DNA of 64,000 nt from the NCBI RefSeq assembly GCF_027595985.1, contig NC_073307.1, forward strand, positions 15,015,627 to 15,079,626, given 5' to 3'. Origin of the DNA: Sorex araneus (lineage: Eukaryota > Chordata > Mammalia > Eulipotyphla > Soricidae). The stretch's first letter is position 1; every line of letters starts with the position of its first letter. Shown piece by piece: positions 55,447 through 64,000 of this stretch. The position numbers and the translations under genes are program-made. The notes under the pieces are model-generated. The model was not told where the DNA came from. It made no database searches and worked only from the letters and a program-made list of their open reading frames with translations.

Positions 55447-55469
55447 GACGGCCGCCTGCCAGGTGACAT
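55412..55469 (-). other. Upstream ORF overlapping the TRIM36 start
   Basis: An ATG at 55469-55467, 23 nt before the main ATG and out of frame, opens a short reading frame. In unspliced DNA it reads 17 codons to a TGA in intron 1. After exon 1-2 splicing it reads about 19 codons to a TGA that overlaps the ATGAAG of exon 2. Its context is weak (T at -3). It matters only if the transcript starts above 55469. Confidence 0.45.
55420..55446 (-). CDS. TRIM36: TRIM36 coding exon 1
   Basis: Encodes only MEGDGSDSM (residues 1-9) and ends in phase 0 at a consensus GTGAGT donor (55419-55414). The ATG context is good (G at -3 and +4). It lies in the CpG island, which supports its being a true first exon. 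Intron 1 is 2,663 bp. Confidence 0.88.
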
Positions 55470-55780
55470 GCACGGCGGGGTCGGGCCGGCGAGCGGCCCC
55501 GGGCAGGGGCGGGTGGGCGGCTCCCCGCGGCGGCCGTGGAGTCTGGGTCCGGAGCCGGACGGCGGGCTGGGGAGCCGGACCCGGCCAGCGAGCGGACCGA
55601 CGCGGCGGCCAGGAGCACCGCCGGGGCAGGCGAGATCGCGCACCGAGCGCGCCGAGCTCTGCTCCCTGCGACGGTCCCGGGAATCCCGCCCCGCGGCCAG
55701 CTGCGGCGGCGGCTCCGACAGACTGCGGCGGGGCGGGGCGGCCGCGCGGAGACCTGGGCGCGGCGGCGCGGGGCGGGGCC

Positions 55781-55794
55781 GTCGCCCGGGCAAC
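55781..55794 (+). promoter_or_regulatory. RFX X-box motif
   Basis: GTCGCC-CG-GGCAAC fits the RFX-family X-box consensus GTNRCC, N0-3, RGYAAC at every position. It lies about 335 bp upstream of the TRIM36 ATG. RFX factors (for example RFX2) control ciliary and spermatid genes, which suits the known testis expression of TRIM36. Use is inferred. Confidence 0.55.
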
Positions 55795-55955
55795 CGCGCC
55801 CACCGCACAAAGGAGGCAGGAAGGGGGCGGGACTCAGCTGCAGCGGGGCGGGGCAGGGGCGGGGCGGGCGCCCGGACAACCGCGTCCAGCGCACAAAGGA
55901 GGCGTGTTTGGGGCGGGGCCTAGCCAAGGTGGGGCGGGGCCGGAGCGGGGCGCTC
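55784..55955. repeat. Two-copy 86-bp promoter duplication
   Basis: A module starting GCCCGG(G/A)CAACCGCG, followed by GCACAAAGGAGGC and then GC boxes, occurs at 55784 and again at 55870 with moderate divergence. The X-box is intact in the first copy and degraded in the second (GGCGCCCGGACAAC). Confidence 0.65.
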
Positions 55956-56744
55956 CCTGGCTCGGACGCGGCGAGTCGCGCGTGGCGGAAGTGAGCGCGG
56001 GCGGTGCCGGGGCGGGCCCGGGGTGGAGCCGCGCGGCTGGGCCGCAATGCCGCAGCCCCCGCCGACCCCCAGCGACCCGACTCCAGGCTTTGCTCGCTCG
56101 GCTCGGGGACCCCAGGGCACGGCCCGCCTCCCTCCTCCGGACCCAGCGCCACCTTCCCCCGGCCCGCGCAGTCGGTTCCGCACAACTCTGCGCTCAACAG
56201 CCCCGCAGAGCTGGCGGCAGAGCGCGGAGCGACGGGCTGGGCTGGGCTGGGGAGGTCCCCCGAGAGGGTTCAAGTCCCCGCCGGGTTTCCCCCCCCCCGC
56301 CCCGCCCTGCGCCTCCTTTCGGCGCGATTCCGCAGTGAACTTCACATCTCCCCCGACTGGTCCCCCTCCACCGCCCGACCCCGCACCCTCTTTTTTCCTG
56401 CCTTTTGACCCAGCAGGGCGCCCCGCAGCCAAGTGTCGCAGGGACCCGGGGGACGGCGGCAAGGACGCGCCCCGCAAACCCTCTCGTTCCGCCGCAGCTT
56501 CGGGCCCCGCGCATCCAGGCTGTTGGCGCCCCCCCGGGTCCAGGCGCGCGCACCCGCCGCCGCGGGAACTTGCCCCTCCCCGCCTCGGGCGAGTTTTTCC
56601 CCACTTATTTTCTAGCCGAGGGAACACGAATTAGCCTGAGATTGATGGGTGGACGGTGAGAGCCCGCCACTGCCTTCCGGGCCTGGAAATAATTCCATCC
56701 TTCCGGAGAGACGGCGGGGACCGAGCTGCCCAAGGCGGGGCCGG

Positions 56745-56830
56745 AGAGGGCGGACGGCGGGGAGGGCGCTGGCCTGGCACGGGGCTGACCCAGGTTCGAT
56801 CCCCCATATCCCATTCCGCAAAGGCAGCCG
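56745..56830 (+). mobile_element. SOR SINE head in the CpG island
   Basis: GGGGCCGGAGAGGGCGGACG and GACCCAGGTTCGATCCCCCA, with the body truncated at CCCATTCCG. It is one of very few repeats in the promoter region. Confidence 0.65.
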
Positions 56831-57523
56831 GGCACGGAGGCAGCGGCAGGCACTGCCGTGCGGGAAGCTGGACCGGCCTCTGCCCCCCCACCCCCCCACC
56901 CCGAGATACCCACGTCTATACCTTTCTTTGCTATCTGGGAGATGCGGCTCAAGTTCCAAGAATATTAAAAAAGAAGATGGCAAACATGCAAAACTCCTTT
57001 CCAACCCCCTCTCGCCTTTCCTAAACCCTTCTGCTCCTAACTCCAGTCTCCCCCCAGCGCCCGCCTCTCCCAGACTCTCAGTTACCAAAGATCCTCAGAA
57101 CCTCCGCAGCGACTCCAGTTCAAGTCCTTGGGGATTTTGAATCCTGTTCAAACCCTCTCCCTTCCCCGCTAGACTCCTGCTCAAACGTCCAGTCCACTTG
57201 CTGCCGCTGCGCTCTTGTCTTTTCACCCCCAAGGCTAATCCCCTGACCACAGGAGCCTCCTCAACCCAACCCACCACTTTCCCACTTTGCCCTGTGACTC
57301 CACCAGCACCAAGACAGCACTGAGCATAGCAGGGTAATATAACAGGGGTGTCCGTATATGCCTGAGGAAGTCTTTCAGCATTTGCCCCTGGGGCCAGAGG
57401 CTGCAGAATCACTCAAGTTTGGAGAGCCTGGAAGGGCAAGCCTTCCTCTGCAGAGACTGGCGCCCATAAGGACGGTCACGTGGGAATGATTCAAGAGACC
57501 TAATCATTGCTTTAGTTTAGTTT
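56831..57523. other. Upstream flank, unique
   Basis: No coding match or repeat head recognised. Confidence 0.4.
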
Positions 57524-57690
57524 TGCTTTTCTGGGTCACGCCCAGCAAAGCACAGGGGTTACTCCTGGCTTTGCACTCAGGAATTACTCCTGGCAGTGCT
57601 CAGGGGGCCATATGGATGCTGGGAATCAGACCTAGGTCGTCTGCGTGCAAGGCAAACACCCTACCCGCTATACTATTGCTGCAGCCCCTG
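57524..57690 (-). mobile_element. Inverse SOR SINE
   Basis: CTGGGTCACGCCCAGCAAAG through CCCTACCCGCTATACTATTG. TGCTTTAGTT occurs on both sides (57509 and 57690), a likely target duplication. Confidence 0.85.
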
Positions 57691-57845
57691 CTTTAGTTCT
57701 TTTAACAGCTCTTTACCCCATTGAAATTGCACAGGGCTGTCCCTTGGGGTCTATCTTTGCCCCCCCACTTTGGGGGGGCAAACACCTCCGCCTTTTTCAA
57801 TAGTTTTGTTTTGAGTGCAGTCAAAACACAACATAAGGAAGTCTG

Positions 57846-57846
<1 letters not shown>

Positions 57847-57930
<84 letters not shown>
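57847..57930. repeat. CT/CA compound microsatellite
   Basis: About 18 CT units followed by 23 CA units and a short CT run. Confidence 0.95.
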
Positions 57931-57932
<2 letters not shown>

Positions 57933-58844
57933 CTGATCTTCAGAGCTTACTGGATCCCTTAGCTGACACTATTGGGTTGTTCATCTCTCACAAAGATGGA
58001 AGCTTCTCACATCGACGACGTGAAGTCCAAAAGGCCCGTTTCTATTCACCCGGTGAAAGACCGCCACTCTCCTCCCCCACACCCAACACACACACCGCTC
58101 CCACTTGGAGAAGCCGAGACGACTCCCATGTTCATTACCTGTCAGCCAACATAAACACCCATCACCCTCTAGATGATCCACAACTCATCCCACTGACCCC
58201 CTCTCTACACTGACTCCTGATTCCCTGCAAGAGGTTGAATTCCCGCTCCGTCCTAATGACCAGGTTCAAGTTCCAGTGAGTGCAGTGGGATCAGACAGCC
58301 GGGACCGTTTCATGAGCAGGGCCTGGACCATGGTGTGTTCACACACTCCTAAACTTTGTCCTGGATCAGAAAGCCTGAGGCCAGTCTGGCTACCAAATCC
58401 AGCGAACCCCTGGGTGTAGGGGGATGAGGGGGGTGCCAATGAGGCAAATCACAGTAGGCTGGCACTGGAGCTGTCTGAGCAATGGGTACAGGGGATTCCA
58501 GATGAAGGGACAGAGTAAGGTCCACGTCAACCCCTGAGCAGCCTCTGCCCAGCCAAGCCGCCCTGTCGTAAAGCGTTTCTATGGGAACAGCCACCGGGGA
58601 GAGTCGCCCAGCTAGCCAGAAAGTTCAGATTTCCGCTGCCCTGCCAAACCCTCCTCATCTTTCGAGCTGCAAATCTAGAGCCTCTTTCCTCATTAGGCAC
58701 GTTATCGATCAGCCCCGGTTACTGGAACCCTGCAGCGCGGAGGATCCTGCTCTGGGTAGCAGGATTGCAGCTCCCATTCCGCCACTACTGTTCCATGTTC
58801 TTGCTGCCTTGTTTGTTTTGTTGCTGTTGTTGTATTTTTTGTTT
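57931..58844. other. Upstream flank, unique
   Basis: No coding match or repeat recognised. Confidence 0.4.
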
Positions 58845-59277
58845 GTTTTTGGGCCACACCCAGTGATGCATAGGAGTTACTCCTGGCTCTGCACTCAGGA
58901 ATCACCCCGGCGGTGCTCAGGGGACCATATGGGATTCTGGGAATCGAACCTGGGTCGGCCGTGTGCAAGGCAAACCCCCTACCCACTATGCTATTGCTCC
59001 AGCTCCTGTTGTATTTTTGGTTTTTTGGTTTTTTGTTTGTTTGTTTGTTTTCTTTGGTGCTACACCTAGCAGTGCTCACTTTCAGCAGGGCTGTGGGGGA
59101 AGGGCACATATACAGCAGCGCCTTCACCCTTGTTCTATCTCTCTGGCCCTTATCTTCCCAGCCATTTCAGCTTTTATGTGATTGCTTGAAGAAAATATTC
59201 AGGCTTGGGCATGTGGCTCAGTGGGGGTGGTGATAGAAAGACTGTGAGCTGCCCTACGTTCAATTCTCGGCATGATC
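58845..59277. mobile_element. SINE cluster before the L1
   Basis: An inverse SOR copy (58845-59008), an inverse fragment (59050-59150), and a tRNA-Ala-like head GGGCATGTGGCTCAGTGGGG (59205-59277) whose A-rich end was the L1 target. Confidence 0.7.
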
Positions 59278-59291
59278 ATAAAAACAAAACA

Positions 59292-60561
59292 TTTGGGGTT
59301 GTGTGTAGGGATATTCCACCCTGTTCCATTGGTCTACGGCTCTGCCTTTGTTCCAGTACCATGCTGTTTTAATTGTTACTGCTTTGTAGTAAAGTTTGAG
59401 GTTGGGGATGGTGATGCCTCCCATCATCTTTTTCCCAAGAATTGTTTTAGCTATCCTTGGACGTTTGTTATTCCATATGAATTTTAGGATTGCTTGATCC
59501 ATTTCTTTGAAGAATGTCATGGGTATACTTATAGGGATCGCATTGAATCTGTATAATGCTTTAGGGAGTATTGCCATTTTGACAACATTGATTCTCCCTA
59601 TCCACGAGCAGGGTATATGTTTCCATTTCCTCATGTCCTCTTTGATTTCATGGAGTAGCGTTATGTAGTTTTCTTTGTAAAGGTCTTTTACTTCCTTGGT
59701 TAAGCTGATTCCGAGGTACCTGATTTTCTGGGGCACGATTGTGAATGGGATTAGATATTGAATTCCCATTTGACCCAGCAATACCACTGCTGGGAATATA
59801 TCCCAGAGAGGCAAAAAAGTACAATCGAAACAACATCTGCACATGTATGTTCATCGCAGCACTGTTTACAATAGCCAGAATCTGGAAAAAACCCGAATGC
59901 CCCAGAACGGATGACTGGTTGAGGAAACTTTGGTACATCTATACAATGGAATACTATGCAGCTGTTAGAAAAAAGGAGGTCAAGAATTTTGTAGTCAAGT
60001 GGATGGGCATGAAAAGTTTCATGCTGAGTGAAATGAGTCAGAAAGAGAGAGACAGACATAGAAAGATTGCACTCATCTATGGTATATAGAACAACAGAGT
60101 GGGAGACTAACACCCAAGAACTGTAGAAATAAGTACCAGGAGGTTGACTCCATGGCTTCGAGGCTGGCCTCACGTTCCGGGGAAAGGTCAACTCAGAGAA
60201 GCGATCACCAACTACATTGTAGTCGAAGGCCATGTGGGGGAAGGGAGTTGCGGGCTGAATGAGGGCTAGAGACTGAGCACAGCGGCCACTCAACACCTTT
60301 ATTGCAAACCACAACAGCTAATTAGAGAGAGAAAACAGAAGGGAATGCCTTGCCACAGTGGCAGGGTGGGGTGGGGGGGAGATGGGATTGGGGAGGGTGG
60401 GAGGGACACTGGGTTTACGGGTGGTGGAGAATGGGCACTGGTGAAGGGATGGGTTCCAAACTTTGTATGATGGAAGTATAAGCACAAAAGTGTATAAATC
60501 TGTAACTGTACCCTCACGGTGATTCTCTAATTAAAAATAAATAAATTTAAAAAAAAAATAA
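59292..60561. mobile_element. L1 with 5' inversion (twin priming)
   Basis: 59292 to about 59750 is L1 ORF2 on the minus strand ([49 protein letters not shown]). From about 59752 the plus strand carries the ORF2 C-terminus ([29 protein letters not shown]), the 3' UTR and an A-rich tail. ATAAAAACAAAACA flanks the whole at 59278-59291 and 60562-60575. Sequence between the two ORF2 parts is missing, as in twin-primed insertions. It sits in the A-rich end of an older tRNA-like SINE (59205-59277). Confidence 0.9.
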
Positions 60562-60696
60562 ATAAAAACAAAACAGAAGGACGCTAAGCTTAGAGAATAG
60601 AAACACAGGATATCCTGTTAAATATGAATTTCTGATACATACTGCAAAGTTTTAGTGTACGTATAAGGGGGACATACTTATACTAAAAAACATTCG

Positions 60697-60976
60697 AAGC
60701 CAGAGAGATAGTGTAGCAGGTGGGGTGCTTGTTTTGCATCGGGGCTACCCCAGATTCAATCCCTGGCACCACAGAGGGCCCCCTGAGCCCTCTAGGAGTG
60801 ATCCCTGAGCACACAGTAGAGAGTAAGCCCGAACACAGGTATGTGATCCAGGAGGAAGAAAGGAGGGAGGGGGGGAGGAAGGAAGGAAGGAAGGAAGGAA
60901 GGAAGGAAGGAAGGAAGGAAGGAAGGAAGGAAGGAAGGAAGGAAGGAAGGAAGGAAGGGAGGGAGGGAGGGAGGGA
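60697..60976 (+). repeat. SOR SINE continued by a GGAA microsatellite
   Basis: A diverged SINE (60697-60845) ends directly in about 100 bp of GGAA units (60875-60958), then GGGA units. Confidence 0.85.
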
Positions 60977-61461
60977 CGGGGCCAGAGAGAAGACCCCAAG
61001 GGCTGAGTGGCGCAGGAAGCAGCATTATAGCTGAGTCTTCCTACAGCATCAAGAGCCAGAAGTCTTAGGACTATGTCCTTATGATCCAACTACAGGATAC
61101 CAGCCACCTGGAACCATGTCACAAAGGAAAATCCAAGGACAGTGAAAAGGATGGCTGAGAGCAACTACAATGCATGCCCATGCAGTGCCCATGTATAGAC
61201 CTGGGATATACTGAGGCCAACTGTGTCAAGAGAAGTGCCAGAGATGAGCCACTTAACGTGCTAAGGGAATTTCACCCACTTCTGAGTCACATGAAGAATC
61301 TAATGTTGGCCGTCAGTTCCCTGCCGCTGACGCCCGGAACACACAACAGGCCTCTTTCTGGTCCTTGAGCCATTTGCTCCCAAATCCTAGCTTGTCCACA
61401 TGCTAGCTTGCGAAAGTGACGAGGGACATAAACATGATTATTCGACATTCTAACAATAAGG
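60977..61461. other. Upstream flank, unique
   Basis: Nothing recognised. Confidence 0.4.
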
Positions 61462-62138
61462 GGGTGGAGTGACAGTACCCAGGGCAGGGCACCTGCGATG
61501 CATGTAGCCAATCTGGGTTCGTTCCTCAGTACCCCATCTGGTTCCCCTGAACCTACCAGGAGAGATCCCTGAGCATAGCCAGGCTCCCCAAAGCAAAGAC
61601 AAACAAAATCCTTACAATGAGACACAGAGAAAGGAAAAACTGATGGAAAAATTGTGATTTAAAGAGCCAGCAGATGGGGCTGGAACGATAGCACAGCGGG
61701 TAGGGCATTTGCCTTGCACGTGGCCAACCTGGGTTCTATTCCCAGCATCCCATATGGTCCCCTGAGCACCGCCTGGAGTGATTCCTGAGTGCAGAGCTAG
61801 GAGTAACCTCTGAGCATTGCCGGGTGTGTGACCCAAAAGGAAAAAGAAGAAACCTGGGTCAGCCACATGCAAAGCAAGTGTCCTGCTCTCTGGTACTATC
61901 TCTCTGGCCCCTAGATCACGACTCATTATTGGCATCTTAACATGCATGTATCTTTTTTAATTTATTAATTTTTTTAGGTTTTTTTGGGTCACACCCAGCG
62001 ATGCTCAGCAGTTACTCCTGGCTCTGCACTCAGGAACTCCTAGTGGTGCTCAGGGGACCATATGGGATGCCGGGTATTGAACCCAGGTTGGCCACGTGCA
62101 AGGCCAATGTCCCACCCGCTGTGCTATCGCTCTGGCCC
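61462..62138. mobile_element. SOR SINE cluster
   Basis: Plus copies at about 61462-61600 and 61677-61850, and an inverse copy at 61975-62138. Confidence 0.8.
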
Positions 62139-62264
62139 CACATGCATGTATTTAAATGTCGCACTGTAGCACTGTTCTGCCACTTAAGCCACATCCTCGA
62201 GGCTCATTTATCTTTATTTGACCCCAGTTAAACCCTAGATTATGCTGTTTACCTCCAGCCCACG

Positions 62265-62522
62265 GGTAGCACTGTAGCACTGCAGCACTGTCATCTGGTT
62301 GTTCATCAGTTTGCTCGAGTGGGCACCAGTAACGTCTCCATTGTGAGACTTGTTACTGTCTTGGGCATACCGAATATGCCACAGGGAGCTTGCCAGGCTC
62401 TGCTGTGCAGGCGGGATACTCTAGGTAGCTTGGCGGGCTCTCCGAGAGGGACAGAGGAATCAAACCCGGGTCAGCCACGTGCAAGGCAAACGCCCTACCC
62501 CCTGTGCTATCACTCTAGCCCC
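62265..62522 (-). mobile_element. Long-body SINE, full length
   Basis: Inverse 258-bp copy with a GTAGCACTGCAGCACTGTC tail at its left and the tRNA-like head (GGTTTGATTCC) at its right. A short tail-like piece at 62160-62180 may be a separate fragment. Confidence 0.8.
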
Positions 62523-63299
62523 TTAATTATTTATTTTAAAAGGATGTCCAAGGTCTAAACCTTCTCTTTGCTCCCCTATGGCCCAGAACACACACATTAT
62601 CCAACTCCTTTCAGTGGACTCAAGCATAGTATTATCAACCACTTTGGATTTCAGTTGTGAGAAAACTATCTATTGAGTCTTCTGAAACAGATCATTTGGT
62701 GGTATTTTTGTTTTGGTCCTGGGAGAAGTTTAAGACTGTGTGTTAGTCCAGACCTTGGGGGGGAGGGGTTAATTCCAATTCCTTCAAAGGAAATTCCTAT
62801 TTTAAAGTACATTATTGTGTTGATAAAAGTTCTTGAATTTGTGGGTGCCTCACGTATGTTCAAAGGTACAAGGAGTAGTAGAATAGTAATTCACCAAGTA
62901 ATGCAACCATTGCCTGTTTGAAAACTCACCATCAGTTTTCCAAGACCTTTTTTATTTTGCTCAAACCACTATCCTCCCGGAAATGGCCTAAACAGTAAAT
63001 TACTGAACTGTAAGGAAAAAAGAAGTACTGTCTAGCTATAAACATAAATGTAAATACCCCAAATATTGAGAGCTACCAAATTTAAATTTTTCTAAGCTCA
63101 TTATCCTTAAATTTGCATTGTATGATTCAAAAGAGTACATTACGGCATCAAGATGATAAAAATAAAATGAGATAAGCAAATCTTTCTAAAGGTAAAAAAA
63201 AAATAACTTGAAAATAGGGCTCTGACTTATCCTTAATATTGACCACAGCCTAGAGAGAGGAGCTATGAAAGAAATAAAATACAGCCCCAGAAATGGTAC
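62523..63299. other. Upstream flank, AT-rich unique sequence
   Basis: No coding match or SINE head recognised. Confidence 0.4.
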
Positions 63300-63385
63300 A
63301 AACAGCTTGGGGATGTGGTTCAGGGGTAGAGCACCTGCCTTGTGTGAGTGAGACCTGGGTTAACTCTCCAATCCTTAAAACAGAA
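63300..63385 (+). mobile_element. tRNA-Ala-like SINE head
   Basis: GGGGATGTGGTTCAGGGGTA and GAGCACCTGCCTTG resemble a tRNA-Ala A-box region. The B-box is decayed (CTGGGTTAACTCTCC), and no acceptor-stem pairing is seen, so it is not a tRNA gene. Confidence 0.5.
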
Positions 63386-63442
63386 GAATTGCCCATATCT
63401 CTGACAGCAACACGAAAGGATGTCTGTTAAAATTGCCTTTCA

Positions 63443-63620
63443 GGGCTGGAGCGATAGGACAGTGGGTAGGGAGCTTGCCTTGCATGCAGCTGGCCTGAAT
63501 TCGAGTCCCAACACCTCCTTATGTTCCCCTAAGCCTCCCCAGAAGTGATGCCTGAGCTCAGCGCCAGGAGTAAGCCCTGAGCACCACTGGGTGTGGCCAC
63601 AACACAAACAGACACAAAGG
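63443..63620 (+). mobile_element. SOR SINE
   Basis: GGGCTGGAGCGATAGGACAG through CACTGGGTGTGGCCACAACA. The remaining 380 bp to the window end show nothing recognisable. Confidence 0.8.
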
Positions 63621-64000
63621 AAACTGACTTTGAAGCCTCCTGAGGGCTGTCCGTCCTTCGGCAGTCACTAATCATATAGGGGACGTGTCGGCAGAGCAGG
63701 AAGACCACGTGGCTGAGTTCTCTGCCTATTTTCAACATTCAAGTAACCCTCACGGAGGAGGGGAATAAACTGCTTCCATCTCTGTGCCTGTCAGATTGTG
63801 GGGTTTTGGTTACCCCAAAATGCCGGGCCGGCTCACTTCTCCTATGAGAAAAGTACACCATAAATTCATGTAACGTGAACCGGCCACAAGATTAGCTGAA
63901 GCTACGGTGGGCAGAAAGGAGGTTCCAAGTGTCCGTTAAGTTCCTCTCTTTATTCTACAGAAGCCCCCCGAGAAGATGAACTGTTAGAGCAGGCAAGCAT

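Larger units (their letters stand above)
55180..56650 (-). promoter_or_regulatory. TRIM36: CpG-island promoter of TRIM36
   Basis: About 1.5 kb of very GC- and CpG-rich sequence covers the first coding exon and extends upstream. It contains many GGGCGGGGC Sp1/KLF-type boxes between 55720 and 55950. The sharp contrast with AT-rich flanks marks a promoter island. The transcription start is not determined; it should lie a few tens to a few hundred bases above 55446. Long reading frames here on both strands are compositional artefacts. Confidence 0.85.

Noticed and set aside
55136..56634. Long open frames on both strands of the CpG island (up to about 350 residues)
   Set aside because: They are proline/arginine/alanine/glycine-rich, occur in all registers, and cross the TRIM36 start and GC-box region. 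This is the effect of few stop codons in very GC-rich DNA.
63300..63385. Possible tRNA-Ala gene
   Set aside because: The A-box resembles tRNA-Ala, but the T-arm is degraded and no acceptor stem pairs. It is a SINE head.
63950..64000. Acceptor-like TTTATTCTACAG followed by an open stretch at the window end
   Set aside because: The reading frame meets a stop (GAACTGTTAG) within 30 bases and nothing upstream supports an exon.

Overview
The window is mammalian nuclear DNA: one intron-rich gene, about half of the sequence in retroposons, many microsatellites, and a CpG-island promoter. The dominant repeat is a tRNA-derived SINE. It has a GGGCTGGAGYGATAGCACAG-type head, an A-box/B-box region ending in GGTTCGAWTCCC, a CCATATGGTCCCCTGAGCAC body and a GGGTGTGACCCAAAAAG tail. 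I recognise this as the SOR family of shrews (Soricidae), so a Sorex-like shrew is the likeliest source; this is from memory of the family, not a search.

The only functional gene I can support is TRIM36, on the minus strand from 55446 (ATG) to 18371 (stop). Ten coding exons join in frame through GT-AG introns into a 721-residue protein with RING, B-box 1, B-box 2, coiled coil/COS, FN3 and PRY/SPRY domains. Its promoter is a CpG island (about 55180-56650) with many GC boxes, a canonical RFX X-box and a duplicated 86-bp module. The 3' UTR probably runs to about 16.2-16.4 kb.

Layout. 1-16200: the 3' flank of TRIM36, with no gene, SINEs, an L1 ORF1 remnant (5460-6310), an LTR-like remnant (6320-7010), a LINE-tailed element with clear target-site duplications (9071-9510), an L1 3' end (13850-14385), a 0.5-kb GGAT satellite-like array and several CTCF-like motifs. 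16200-55446: TRIM36. Intron 7 carries a processed CCNC (cyclin C) retrocopy in the same orientation as TRIM36, split by a SINE, and next to it an LTR-like element containing a 36-nt CCNC-like piece. Intron 2 holds a 33-bp-period minisatellite and a 2.9-kb block nearly free of repeats. 56650-64000: upstream flank with SINEs, microsatellites and a young L1 with a 5' inversion and 14-bp target-site duplications.

The most informative structures are retrotransposition scars: three copies of one target sequence bracketing two insertions (20676-21016), a SINE with a fold-back at its 5' junction (42544-42771), the twin-primed L1, and the CCNC retrocopy whose frame is interrupted only by a SINE. Nearly all other open reading frames are SINE-derived, microsatellite-derived or CpG-island artefacts.
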